Source: Tabrizicola fusiformis (GTDB lineage Bacteria > Pseudomonadota > Alphaproteobacteria > Rhodobacterales > Rhodobacteraceae). Taken from it: DNA of 64,000 nucleotides. Positions 43,528 to 51,924 of this stretch are shown here, piece after piece. The first letter of the stretch is position 1. Each line of letters starts with the position of its first letter. The notes beneath the pieces were generated by a model. That model was not told the origin of the DNA. It did no database searches and saw nothing but the letters and a program-made list of their open reading frames with translations. A program made the translations under genes and the position numbers. Where the stretch lies: positions 186,001 through 250,000 of the forward strand of contig NZ_JABUHN010000006.1 in assembly GCF_013328815.1 (NCBI RefSeq), read 5' to 3'.

Positions 43528-44514
43528 ATGCAGACCAATCCCTTCGGCCGCACCGGCCAGACCGTGACCCGCCTCGGCTTTGGCGCCTGGGCCATCGGCG
43601 GCACCTGGGGCGAAGTGACGCTGGACGAAGCCAAGGCCGCGCTGCACGCCGCGCTGGATGCCGGGGTCACCTTCATCGACACGGCGGATGTCTATGGCGA
43701 CGGCCGGTCCGAACGAATCATCCGCGAGGTTCTGGCCGAACGCGGCGGCGTCCGCCCCTTCGTCGCCACCAAGGCCGGGCGGCGGCTGAACCCGCATGTG
43801 GCCAGCGCCTATACCGGCGCCGCGATCGAGGCGTTCATCGACCGCTCGCTGACCAATCTGGGGGTTGAGCGGCTGGACCTTGTGCAACTGCACTGCCCGC
43901 CCACCCCGGTCTACGACGATCCGGCGATGTTTGCCGCGCTGGATGCGATCAAGGCCAAGGGCAAGATTGCCGATTACGGCGTCTCGGTCGAAACCGTGGA
44001 AGAGGCGCGGCGGGCCATTCGCTGGCCCGGCGTGGTCTCGGTGCAGATCATCTACAACCTCTTCCGCCAGCGCCCCGCCGAAGTGTTTTTCCGCGAGGCC
44101 GAGGCGGCCAATGTCGCCGTCATCGCCCGGGTGCCGCTGGCCTCGGGGCTCCTGACCGGCAAGATGGCCCGCGACACCGCCTTTGCCGCCGATGACCACC
44201 GCAGTTTCAACCGCAACGGCGAAGCCTTCGACAAGGGCGAGACCTTCTCGGGCGTGCCCTATGACCTCGCGCTGGAAGCGGTCGAGGCGCTGCGCCCGCT
44301 GGTGCCGCAGGGGCAGGCCATGGCGGCCTTCGCGCTGCGCTGGATTCTGATGGACCCGGCGGTCAGCGTGGTGATCCCCGGCGCCAAATCCCCGGCGCAG
44401 GCGCGGGCCAATGCCGAAGCGGCCAATCTGCCGCCGCTGTCGTCCGAGGTGATGCAGGCTGCGCGGGAAGTTTATGACCGGCTGATCCGGCCCGAGGTGC
44501 ATCACCTCTGGTGA
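43528..44514 (+). CDS. Aldo/keto reductase
   Basis: 328-aa NADPH-dependent oxidoreductase with the AKR tetrad: Asp and Tyr in FIDTADVYGDGRSE near 50-55, Lys in FVATKAGRRLN near 85, His in DLVQLHCPPTP near 120. C-terminal NADP segment SVVIPGAKSPAQARANAEA near 285. AGGAG precedes the start. Orphan gene on the strand opposite to the ccm and sec genes that flank it, with a repeat element on each side. Substrate unknown. Confidence 0.92.
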   Translation: MQTNPFGRTGQTVTRLGFGAWAIGGTWGEVTLDEAKAALHAALDAGVTFIDTADVYGDGRSERIIREVLAERGGVRPFVATKAGRRLNPHVASAYTGAAIEAFIDRSLTNLGVERLDLVQLHCPPTPVYDDPAMFAALDAIKAKGKIADYGVSVETVEEARRAIRWPGVVSVQIIYNLFRQRPAEVFFREAEAANVAVIARVPLASGLLTGKMARDTAFAADDHRSFNRNGEAFDKGETFSGVPYDLALEAVEALRPLVPQGQAMAAFALRWILMDPAVSVVIPGAKSPAQARANAEAANLPPLSSEVMQAAREVYDRLIRPEVHHLW

Positions 44515-44517
44515 TGC

Positions 44518-44562
44518 CAAAAAACCTTCGAAGGATTTTGCAAATTTCTTCGAAGAAATTGC
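44518..44562. repeat. Double-palindrome element, copy 5
   Basis: Palindromes centred on 44529/30 (CCTTCGAAGG core, A/T-rich arms, one mismatch) and 44551/52 (half AATTTCTTC), joined by GC. It fills the 49-base gap between the convergent aldo/keto reductase and Mth938-like genes and probably acts as a bidirectional terminator. Confidence 0.78.
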
Positions 44563-44563
44563 G

Positions 44564-44920
44564 TCAGACCACCGGAAGCAGGGCCGCCGCAATCCGGCGG
44601 CCCTCGCCCAGCAGAACGTTATAGGTGCGGCAGGCGGCGGGCGAATTCATCGGCTCCACTCCGATCCCTTCGGCCTCCAGCGCCTCGCGGAAGGCGCGGG
44701 GCACCGGGGCAATCTCGGCGCCAAGGCCCAGCAGCAGCACGTCGATCCGCCCTGCCATTGCCAGAGGCGTCGCCAGATCCTCAAGCCCGCCCCATGGCCC
44801 GGCATCCCATGGCGTGATCAGGCAGGCACCGCGCAGCACATGGGTGCCCAGCCGGAAGAACCCCGGGCCATAGCCCTCGATCGGCTGGGCAGAGCCATAG
44901 CTGATCTCGGTCAGGCGCAT
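44564..44920 (-). CDS. Mth938-like (NDUFAF3/DUF498) domain protein
   Basis: 118-aa Mth938-like fold. ISYGSAQPIEGYGPGFFRLG begins the domain, with ITPWDAGPW near 36, IDVLLLGLGAEIAP near 60 and MNSPAACRTYNVLLGEGRRI near 92, the family's conserved C-terminal segment. The eukaryotic homologue NDUFAF3 assists complex I assembly. Located 3 bases after secF, a linkage common in alphaproteobacteria. Function in bacteria unresolved. Confidence 0.88.
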   Translation of the reverse strand: MRLTEISYGSAQPIEGYGPGFFRLGTHVLRGACLITPWDAGPWGGLEDLATPLAMAGRIDVLLLGLGAEIAPVPRAFREALEAEGIGVEPMNSPAACRTYNVLLGEGRRIAAALLPVV

Positions 44921-44923
44921 GGC

Positions 44924-45901
44924 TCAGGCGTCGATATTGGCGAATTCGTGGCTTGCGGGCTTGCCGCCCTTCGGCTTGTCGCTGCGGTCAAGGCCAAGGA
45001 ACAACACGATATTCTTGGCGACATAAAGCGTCGAATAGGTGCCGATGATCACCCCGAACAGCATCGCAAAGACGAAGCCGCGGATCACATCGCCGCCGAA
45101 GACGATCAGCGCGATCAGTGACAGCATGGTGGTGGTCGCGGTCATGATGGTGCGGCTGAGGGTTTCATTCGCCGTCAGGTTCATCATCTCGCGCAGCGGC
45201 ATGGTCTTGTACTTCGCCAAATTCTCGCGCAGCCGGTCAAAGATCACCACGGTGTCGTTGACCGAATAGCCCAGAATGGTCAGCAGCGCCGCCACGATGG
45301 TCAGATCGAATTTCAGCCCGAAGATGGCAAAAACCCCGACCGTCACCACGACGTCGTGGATCAGCGCCGCGACCGTGCCCACCGCGAACTGCCACTCGAA
45401 ACGGATCCAGACATAGACCCAGATTCCCGCCGCGCCGGCCGCCACCGCCAATAGGGCCGACCAGATCAGCTCGGACGAGACCTTGGGCCCCACCGATTCC
45501 ACCGAAGGAAAGGTGATCGCCGGGTCAACCGCCTTGAGCGCTGCCTCGATCACGCCGATGGTTTCCGGCGTGACTGCTTCGGCGCCTTCCTGGGCCTGGA
45601 TGCGGATCATCGCCACATGTTGGTCGGCGCGGAAGCTTGGGTCAAACACCTCGGTGATCGAGACATCGCCCAGCTCGAGCGTTGACATCGCATCGCGGTA
45701 GACGCCGATGTCCACTGCCTGCGTGCTTTCGGTGCGGATCGTGGTGCCGCCCTTGAAGTCGATGCCGAAGTTCAGCCCAAGAATGGCCACCGCCAGAAGC
45801 GAGACCACCACCGCCAGCGCCGAGACGCCGAAGGTGATGAACTGAAGTTTGAAGAAGTCGATGTTGGTCTTTTCCGGGACCAGCCGCAGACGCCATGCCA
45901 T
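44924..45901 (-). CDS. secF: Protein translocase subunit SecF
   Basis: 325-aa inner-membrane RND-type subunit that, with SecD, uses the proton gradient to pull exported proteins through SecYEG. TM1 near 20-45, periplasmic GINFGIDFKGG-like segment (LGLNFGIDFKGGTTIRTEST), then a cluster of five spans with SVNDTVVIFDRLREN near 225. 12 bases after secD. Confidence 0.96.
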   Translation of the reverse strand: MAWRLRLVPEKTNIDFFKLQFITFGVSALAVVVSLLAVAILGLNFGIDFKGGTTIRTESTQAVDIGVYRDAMSTLELGDVSITEVFDPSFRADQHVAMIRIQAQEGAEAVTPETIGVIEAALKAVDPAITFPSVESVGPKVSSELIWSALLAVAAGAAGIWVYVWIRFEWQFAVGTVAALIHDVVVTVGVFAIFGLKFDLTIVAALLTILGYSVNDTVVIFDRLRENLAKYKTMPLREMMNLTANETLSRTIMTATTTMLSLIALIVFGGDVIRGFVFAMLFGVIIGTYSTLYVAKNIVLFLGLDRSDKPKGGKPASHEFANIDA

Positions 45902-45913
45902 GACGGTTACTCC

Positions 45914-47578
45914 TCAGACCACGATGTCCTTGGGACGGCGCCAGGCCATCCAGGTTTCGACGATGAAGCGGGTCACATAGACCGCGGTGAACATCGAGGT
46001 GATGATGCCGATCAGCAGCGTCACCGCAAAGCCCCGCACCGGGCCCGAGCCGATGAAGAACATGATCAGGCCGGTGATAACCGCCGTCACGTTCGAGTCC
46101 ATGATGGCGGAGAAGGCCCGCTCGAAGCCAAGCTCGATGGAGCGGCCGGGCGATTTGCCTTCGCGCAGTTCCTCGCGGATGCGTTCGTAGATCAGCACGT
46201 TGGCATCCACCGCCATCCCCATGGTCAGCACGATCCCCGCGATCCCCGGCAGGGTGAGCGTGGCGCCGATGGTAGACAGGATGGCAATCAGCAACATCAG
46301 GTTGATGGTCAGCGCGATCACCGCCATGGTGCCGAACCAGCCGTAAGAGGCAATCATATAGGCCACGACCAGAACCATGCCGACCAAGGCGGCGGTCTTG
46401 CCGGCGTCGATCGAATCCTGCCCCAGTTCGGGGCCGATGGTGCGTTCTTCAAGGAAGGTCATCTTGGCGGGCAGCGCGCCCGCCCGCAGCAGAACCGCAA
46501 GGTTGGTCGAGCTTTCCACGGTGAAATTGCCGGTGATCTGGCCAGAACCGCCGGGAATGTGGCTCTGGATCACCGGGGCGGAAATCACCTGATCATCCAG
46601 CACGATGGCAAAGGGCTTGCCGATGTTTTCGGCGGTATAATCGCCGAACTTGCGCGCGCCGGTGGGGTTGAAACGGAAGTTGACCGAAGGTTTGCCGTTC
46701 TGGTCAAAGGCGGGCTGCGCATCGGTCAGCTCTTCGCCCGTCACCACGGCGGTATCTTCGATGATGTAGTAAAGCCCCTTCTCCTCCATGTCCGAAACCA
46801 GCCGCTGACGCGCGCCGGGCTGGGCGGCGGCATCGGTGGTGGAGCGGATCACGGCGTTGAAGGTCAGCTTGGCGGTGGTGCCGATCAGATCCTTGAGTTC
46901 GGCAGCCGAACCGATGCCCGGCACCTGAATGAGGATGCGGTCGGCGCCCTGCCGCTGAATCGTCGGTTCGCGGGTGCCCACCTCATCCACGCGGCGGCGG
47001 ATGATTTCCAGCGATTGCTGCATGGTGCGGGTATCGGTCGCGGCGCGTTCGGCTTCGGACAGTTGCACGACCAGTTCGTCGCCCTCTGCCAGCACCTCGA
47101 TATCGGTGGAACCGACCCCGGTCAGCGAAACCACTGGCTGCGCCAGCGCCTTGACCTTGGCCAAGGCGGCGGCCATGCCCTCGGGCTTGGAGATTGCCAC
47201 CCGCAGCACGCCGGGCACCGAAGGCTGACGGCGGACCGAACCAACCTCGTCACGCAGGTCGCGCAGCGCGTCGCGCACCTCGGGCCAGAGCGCGTCGATC
47301 CGCTGGGCATAGACATCGCCCACCTGAACTTCGGCCAGAAGATGCGCCCCGCCCCGCAGGTCAAGGCCAAGGTTCATCAGTGCCGAGGGCAGGATTTCGG
47401 GCCAGAGCGCCAGATCGGCGCTTTGTTCCTCGGTGGCCACCCCAGCCGCCGCAATTTCCTTGGCGGCGTCATTGTGACGCTCGACATCGGTGTAAAAGGC
47501 ATTCGGCAGCGCGGCAAGGGCACCCCAGCCGCACAGGACCAGAATGACAAGGCGCTTCCAGAGCGGCATCTGCTGCAT
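45914..47578 (-). CDS. secD: Protein translocase subunit SecD
   Basis: 554-aa partner of SecF. TM1 near residue 15, MNLGLDLRGGAHLLAEVQV (D1 motif) near 68, periplasmic P1 domain including IQRQGADRILIQVPG near 205, and six-span membrane region with GMAVDANVLIYERIREELRE near 455. 16 bases follow yajC. Confidence 0.97.
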   Translation of the reverse strand: MQQMPLWKRLVILVLCGWGALAALPNAFYTDVERHNDAAKEIAAAGVATEEQSADLALWPEILPSALMNLGLDLRGGAHLLAEVQVGDVYAQRIDALWPEVRDALRDLRDEVGSVRRQPSVPGVLRVAISKPEGMAAALAKVKALAQPVVSLTGVGSTDIEVLAEGDELVVQLSEAERAATDTRTMQQSLEIIRRRVDEVGTREPTIQRQGADRILIQVPGIGSAAELKDLIGTTAKLTFNAVIRSTTDAAAQPGARQRLVSDMEEKGLYYIIEDTAVVTGEELTDAQPAFDQNGKPSVNFRFNPTGARKFGDYTAENIGKPFAIVLDDQVISAPVIQSHIPGGSGQITGNFTVESSTNLAVLLRAGALPAKMTFLEERTIGPELGQDSIDAGKTAALVGMVLVVAYMIASYGWFGTMAVIALTINLMLLIAILSTIGATLTLPGIAGIVLTMGMAVDANVLIYERIREELREGKSPGRSIELGFERAFSAIMDSNVTAVITGLIMFFIGSGPVRGFAVTLLIGIITSMFTAVYVTRFIVETWMAWRRPKDIVV

Positions 47579-47594
47579 GGTGGTGTTCCGGGGA

Positions 47595-47930
47595 TCAGGC
47601 CGCGACGGCCGGTTCGGTCTTGTTCAGAACCTGAGAGATGGTGTGCTTCATCACCTTGACGCGCACGCCGTCGGCGATTTCAACCTCGACCGTGCCGTCT
47701 TCGTTGACCTTGTTGACCTTGCCGATGATGCCGCCGGCGGTCAGAACCTGATCCCCGCGGCGCAGCGCCTCGACCATGGCCTTGAGATCCTTCATCTTCT
47801 TCTGCTGCGGGCGGATCAGAAGGAAATACATGATCGCAAAGATCAGAACCAGCGGCATGAACGAGGCAAAGGCCGATCCGGCACCGGAAGCGGCACCTGC
47901 GGTCTGGGCGAAGGCGGGAGTGATGAACAT
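47595..47930 (-). CDS. yajC: Preprotein translocase accessory subunit YajC
   Basis: 111-aa single-span protein of the SecDF-YajC complex. The membrane helix is FMPLVLIFAIMYFLLIRPQQ, followed by QKKMKDLKAMVEALRRGDQV and a small beta-rich cytoplasmic domain. Start at ATG 47930 (MFITPAFAQ), supported by AGAGAGG upstream; a TTG two codons earlier is less likely. First gene of yajC-secD-secF-Mth938. Confidence 0.94.
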   Translation of the reverse strand: MFITPAFAQTAGAASGAGSAFASFMPLVLIFAIMYFLLIRPQQKKMKDLKAMVEALRRGDQVLTAGGIIGKVNKVNEDGTVEVEIADGVRVKVMKHTISQVLNKTEPAVAA

Positions 47931-48154
47931 GGGCAACCTCTCTGCGAGGGGGCCCTCTGGCCCCTGAATCCGGCGCGGACACTATAGGCGCTGCGCCGGA
48001 TAGGCAAGGCACGGCGGCCCGGCCACGGGATTGCCCCCTGTCCTTACCGGCCAGATCACGCGGTTGTGCGCGTCCGTCTGGCCGGCAGGCGTGACTCGAT
48101 TGCCCCACTTTGCAGCGATTGTCGCCGCCGGGGATGCAATGCGGCACGGCCCAC

Positions 48155-48177
48155 GTTAATGTTTCATCAACATTAAC
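48155..48177 (+). promoter_or_regulatory. AT-rich inverted repeat just upstream of the glycosyltransferase pair
   Basis: GTTAATGTT-N5-AACATTAAC, perfect 9-base arms, directly before the AAGGA ribosome-binding site at 48178. It could be an operator or, in the mRNA, a hairpin close to the ribosome-binding site. The rest of the 253-base yajC to glycosyltransferase gap shows nothing recognisable. Confidence 0.6.
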
Positions 48178-48190
48178 AAGGATACGCCGG

Positions 48191-49195
48191 ATGCCCCTGC
48201 CCGATGTCGTGCCCGATGCCTGTCTGATGACGGCGGTCAAGGACGAAGGCCCCGACCTGCTGGAATGGCTGGCGTGGCACCGGATGATCGGCTTTGGCCG
48301 TATCGTGGTCTGGTCCAACGATTGCAGCGACGGCTCGGACCTGATGCTGGACCGGCTGGCGGCCATGGGCTGGCTGACGCATCACCGCCATACCCCACCG
48401 GCGGGCCTGTCGGCGCAAGACAACGTGGCCCGTCTGGCGCTGCAAGACCCGCAACGCGCCGGGGCCAGTTGGGCGATGTGGCTGGATGCCGACGAGTTTC
48501 TAGTGGTGCATCCGGGGCGCGGCGGTCTGGCCGATCTTCTGGCCAATATGGGCCGGGCGGTGGGCATGGCGGTGAACTGGCGTGTGTTCGGCTCTTCGGG
48601 GTTCCGCCAGACCCAGCCGGGGCAACTGGCGGTGGACCGTTTCCGCCGCAGCGCCCCGCTTGAGGATACCTTTTCGCGCACGGTGAAAACGCTCTATCGC
48701 AACGGGCCGCAGATCGCCGCCCTGGGCATTCACCGCCCGCTCTGGCAGCCGGGGTCAGAGCCGCGGGTGCTGGGCAGCCGGGGCCGGCCGCTCAACAGCC
48801 GGTTCCTGTTCTCGCCCAAGAAGAACGGCCGCCCGCGCGACATGCTGGGACAGGGGCAGCAAGGCTGGAACCTGGCACAGGTCAACCATTATGCCGTCAA
48901 GGCGCTGGACCGGCTGGCGCTAAAACGGGGGCGCGGCAACGGGTTGATACCCGGGGCAACGGCAGACCGCTTTGGCGCCGATTATCTGGGCTGGTTCGAC
49001 CGCAACGAAGAGGAAGACCACAGCGCCGCCCGCCACCTGCCCGCGCTGCGCGATGTCATGGCCGAGGCGCTGGATGATCGCCCGCTTGCCGCCCTCTGGC
49101 AGGCCACCGCCGCCCGGCAGGCCGCCCGTCTGGCCGAAGTGGGGGCATGGGTCACCCATCTGGCCGATCTGCAAGAGCTGCGGCAGGCGGGATGA
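48191..49195 (+). CDS. Glycosyltransferase family 2-like protein (tandem copy 1)
   Basis: 334-aa protein of the Glyco_tranf_2_4/GT92-like type. CLMTAVKDEGPDLLEWLAWH opens the GT-A fold, RIVVWSNDCSDGSD follows, and WAMWLDADEFLVV near 100 is the metal-binding DxD-type motif. AQVNHYAVKALDRLALKRGRG near 236 is typical of the family. No signal or membrane segment, so it is cytoplasmic and probably works on a cell-surface glycan. Start at 48191 has AAGGA 8 bases upstream. ATGA overlap with copy 2. Confidence 0.88.
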   Translation: MPLPDVVPDACLMTAVKDEGPDLLEWLAWHRMIGFGRIVVWSNDCSDGSDLMLDRLAAMGWLTHHRHTPPAGLSAQDNVARLALQDPQRAGASWAMWLDADEFLVVHPGRGGLADLLANMGRAVGMAVNWRVFGSSGFRQTQPGQLAVDRFRRSAPLEDTFSRTVKTLYRNGPQIAALGIHRPLWQPGSEPRVLGSRGRPLNSRFLFSPKKNGRPRDMLGQGQQGWNLAQVNHYAVKALDRLALKRGRGNGLIPGATADRFGADYLGWFDRNEEEDHSAARHLPALRDVMAEALDDRPLAALWQATAARQAARLAEVGAWVTHLADLQELRQAG

Positions 49196-50220
49196 GCGCG
49201 CATTGCCTGCTGTCGGCCGTCAAGAACGAGGGGCCCGACCTGCTGGAATGGCTGGCTTGGCACCGGATGATCGGTTTCGACCGCATCGTGATCTTTTCCA
49301 ACGATTGCAGCGACGGCTCGGACGGGCTGCTCGACGCGCTGGAGGGCATCGGCTGGCTGACGCATCACCGCCACAGCCCGCCGCCCGGCGTGGCGCCACA
49401 GACATGGGCCGGCAATCTGGCCTTCACCTGCCCCGCGGTCCGCAAGGCCGATTGGGTGATGTGGCTGGATGCCGACGAATTTCTGCTGGTCCACAGCCCG
49501 ACAGCCCGCGTGCAGGATCTGACCGGGATTCTGACGGCGCAAGGGGCGGCGGGCATGGCGGCAAGCTGGCGCATCTTCGGCGACAGCGGCCATGACCTCA
49601 GCCCGCCGGGGCTGGTGACCGAGAGTTTCACCCGCGCCGCCGGCCTCGCCTATGCGCAGCACCGCACGGTCAAGACGTTGTTCCGCATGGATGAACGGAT
49701 CGAAAGCCTTTACATCCACCGCCCAGTCTGGAAGCCCAACCAGAAGGCGCCGCCGGTCCTGCTGCTCAACGGCGGCGGTGCGCCGCTGCCGGCAAGCTTT
49801 ACCCATGGCCGCGCCCGCAATGGCGAGCCGGAATATGAACTGCCCGAGGGGATGGCGGCGCATGATCTGGCGCAGGTCAACCATTATGCCACCAAGGCGC
49901 TGGACCGGGTGGCGCTGAAACGACAGCGCGGCGACGGGATGCGCGCTGATGGCGCCAATGCAAGGCTGGGTGAGGTCTATCTCAACCGCTATAACCGCAA
50001 CGAACGCGAAGACAGCCGCATCCTGCGCCATCTGCCCGCCCTGCGCGCCGTGATGGACACGGCGCTGTCGCACCCGCCGGTTGCGGCCGCGATGGCCACC
50101 TGCCGCGCCCTTTTTGGTGCCCGGCTGGCCGCCATGGCGGACACCGCCCGCCATCTGGCCGCCGACCGGCAGGGGCTGGCGCGGCGGCAGGCACGGCAGG
50201 TGGCCCGCGCGGCGGAGTGA
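49192..50220 (+). CDS. Glycosyltransferase family 2-like protein (tandem copy 2)
   Basis: 342-aa paralogue of the preceding gene: CLLSAVKNEGPDLLEWLAWH, RIVIFSNDCSDGSDGLLDAL, WVMWLDADEFLLV and AQVNHYATKALDRVALKRQ align nearly residue for residue, while the middle and C-terminus diverge. The pair arose by tandem duplication and is translationally coupled. The acceptors may differ. The C-terminus is Arg/Ala-rich. Confidence 0.88.
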   Translation: MSAHCLLSAVKNEGPDLLEWLAWHRMIGFDRIVIFSNDCSDGSDGLLDALEGIGWLTHHRHSPPPGVAPQTWAGNLAFTCPAVRKADWVMWLDADEFLLVHSPTARVQDLTGILTAQGAAGMAASWRIFGDSGHDLSPPGLVTESFTRAAGLAYAQHRTVKTLFRMDERIESLYIHRPVWKPNQKAPPVLLLNGGGAPLPASFTHGRARNGEPEYELPEGMAAHDLAQVNHYATKALDRVALKRQRGDGMRADGANARLGEVYLNRYNRNEREDSRILRHLPALRAVMDTALSHPPVAAAMATCRALFGARLAAMADTARHLAADRQGLARRQARQVARAAE

Positions 50221-50223
50221 CCT

Positions 50224-51105
50224 TCAGGGCGCCATTTCGGTTGCGATCAGGTCCAGAAAGGCCCGCAGCGCGGCGCTGGCATGTTTGCGGTGCGGATAGA
50301 CCAGATGCATCGGCAATTCCGGCAGGGTAAAGGGCGCCAGCACCGGCACCAGCGCCCCCGAAGCCAGATCGTCCTCGATCAGGAACTCGGGCAGGAAGGC
50401 GATGCCAAAGCCGTCCACCGCCGTCGCATGGATGATGTCGCCATTGTTGGCGGCAAAGGCCGGCTCGATCTTCTGGTGGTGGATTTCCTTGCCGCAGGAA
50501 AAGGGCCAGGACTGACCCCGGCGCAGATTGGTGTAATGCAGGATGCGGTGGCCCGTCAGATCAGCCGGGGTTTGCGGCGTGCCCATCCGCGCCAGATAGT
50601 CGGGCGCCGCCACGATATGCACCCGCGAGCCGCGCAGCCGTCGGGCGTAAAGGCTGGAATCCTCCAGCACGCCGCCGACCACCGCCACATCGAACCCTTC
50701 CTCGACCAGATTGCGGTGGCCGTCGTCCAGCACCACTTCAAGCATGACTTCGGGATATTCCCGCATGAAGCGGGTCAGCGCCGGTTGCAGCACGCGGCGG
50801 GTATAGGTGACGGGCGCCGTCAGCTTCAGATGGCCCACCGGCCGGTCGCCCTGCTGGCGCACCGCCTGATGCGCCGCCTCCAGATCGCCCAGAATGCCCT
50901 TGAGCCGCTGGTAATAATCGCTGCCCGCCCCCGTGGCCGAAACCGAGCGGGTCGAGCGGGTCAGAAGCCGCACGCCCAACAGCGCCTCAAGATCCGAGAT
51001 GCGCTTGCTGGTCAGACTTTTCGACAGGCCCAGCCGCCGTGCCGCCGCCGAAAAGCTGCCTTCCTCGACCACGGCCACGAAACTCTGCATGACAGATATG
51101 TCCAC
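50224..51105 (-). CDS. LysR family transcriptional regulator
   Basis: 293-aa regulator: N-terminal winged helix (MQSFVAVVEEGSFSAAARRL, then SKSLTSKRISDLEALLGVRL) and a substrate-binding domain (residues ~90-290, LKLTAPVTYTRRVLQPALTR) of the DsdC/AaeR-like subgroup. It converges on the glycosyltransferases and is divergent from the secreted three-repeat gene 202 bases away, its likeliest target. Confidence 0.92.
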   Translation of the reverse strand: MDISVMQSFVAVVEEGSFSAAARRLGLSKSLTSKRISDLEALLGVRLLTRSTRSVSATGAGSDYYQRLKGILGDLEAAHQAVRQQGDRPVGHLKLTAPVTYTRRVLQPALTRFMREYPEVMLEVVLDDGHRNLVEEGFDVAVVGGVLEDSSLYARRLRGSRVHIVAAPDYLARMGTPQTPADLTGHRILHYTNLRRGQSWPFSCGKEIHHQKIEPAFAANNGDIIHATAVDGFGIAFLPEFLIEDDLASGALVPVLAPFTLPELPMHLVYPHRKHASAALRAFLDLIATEMAP

Positions 51106-51155
51106 TGACGCACACTCCCGATGCCCATACGCGCGAATTGTGCGTTCATACGGAT

Positions 51156-51169
51156 GAAGTCAAGACTTC
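51156..51169. promoter_or_regulatory. Palindrome in the LysR divergent region
   Basis: GAAGTC-AA-GACTTC, 6-base perfect arms, 51 bases upstream of the LysR start. Candidate operator. Confidence 0.4.
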
Positions 51170-51183
51170 CGTCGCAAGAAGTG

Positions 51184-51200
51184 GTTCGATCCCATCGAAC
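51184..51200. promoter_or_regulatory. LysR-type T-N11-A inverted repeat
   Basis: GTTCGAT-CCC-ATCGAAC, 7-base perfect arms with an embedded T-N11-A box, the classic LysR recognition form, placed between the LysR gene and the divergent secreted-protein gene. Confidence 0.6.
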
Positions 51201-51307
51201 GATCCGTTCGGCAAAACGCGGCTTATGTCCGGGGCTTGTCAGGTCCATTTCCCTCTCATCCGGCGCAGGAAACCCGCCGAGAGTTGAAACCGAAAAGGAC
51301 AAGAACA

Positions 51308-51808
51308 ATGAACCGCTTTACTTTTGCCGCTGCCGCTCTGGCCCTTGGCACCTCTGCTCTGGCCGCCCATGCCGCCAGCCCCGCCGCCGAACAACTGGCC
51401 GCCAAGCTGGGCCTGAACGCCGATGCCTACAGCGTGACCGAACTGAACATCATCGACCAGGCGCTGCGCGACGGCGACGCCAACACCGTCAACCTCTATG
51501 TCAAGGGCGGCAACCGCGCGGCCCTGGCCGACAGCGTGACCCCGGGCAGCGCCCAGCTTGCCGCCAATCTGGGGCTTGATCCGGCGAAATACAGCCTGAC
51601 CGAACTGTCGATCATCGACAGCGCCCGCAAGGCGAAGAATGCCGATGTGGCCGCCTTCTACACTTCGGGCCGCAACCGCGACATCCGCGGCGGCGTCGGC
51701 GAAGCGAGCGAGGGCAAGGCGCAACTGGCGGCCTCGTTGCGGGTGAATGCAGCGGATTATTCGCTGGCCGAACTGACCAGCCTGTATCTGGCCAGCGTGA
51801 CGCCGTAA
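51308..51808 (+). CDS. Secreted protein with three tandem ~47-residue repeats
   Basis: 166-aa exported protein with a signal peptide (MNRFTFAAAALALGTSALAA, cleavage near AHA-AS). The mature part has three repeats, each with core QLAAxLGLxxxxYSLTEL: repeat 1 AEQLAAKLGLNADAYSVTEL, repeat 2 SAQLAANLGLDPAKYSLTEL, repeat 3 KAQLAASLRVNAADYSLAEL, spaced by linkers ending GGNR/GRNR. Mostly helical, polar and without Cys. I do not recognise a family. Start fixed by AAAAGGACAAGAAC upstream. Ended by a strong terminator. Confidence 0.82.
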   Translation: MNRFTFAAAALALGTSALAAHAASPAAEQLAAKLGLNADAYSVTELNIIDQALRDGDANTVNLYVKGGNRAALADSVTPGSAQLAANLGLDPAKYSLTELSIIDSARKAKNADVAAFYTSGRNRDIRGGVGEASEGKAQLAASLRVNAADYSLAELTSLYLASVTP

Positions 51809-51829
51809 TCGCCGTCCTCCCTCACGGAC

Positions 51830-51859
51830 AAACGGGCGCCCGCTTTCGGGCGCCCGTTT
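51830..51859 (+). terminator. Intrinsic terminator after the three-repeat gene
   Basis: 13-base perfect stem AAACGGGCGCCCG/CGGGCGCCCGTTT with a CTTT loop; T-rich downstream (GTCTTTT at 51867). Separates the secreted-protein gene from serS. Confidence 0.9.
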
Positions 51860-51924
51860 GCGTCTGGTCTTTTCCCGGGCGGGCAAATGCGGCATAACGC
51901 CCGCGAAACCGAAGACCGGAGGCA

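Noticed and set aside
48155-48177. CtrA box (TTAA-N7-TTAA) upstream of the glycosyltransferases
   Set aside because: The two TTAA halves are 13 bases apart, not 7, and the sequence is a symmetrical inverted repeat.
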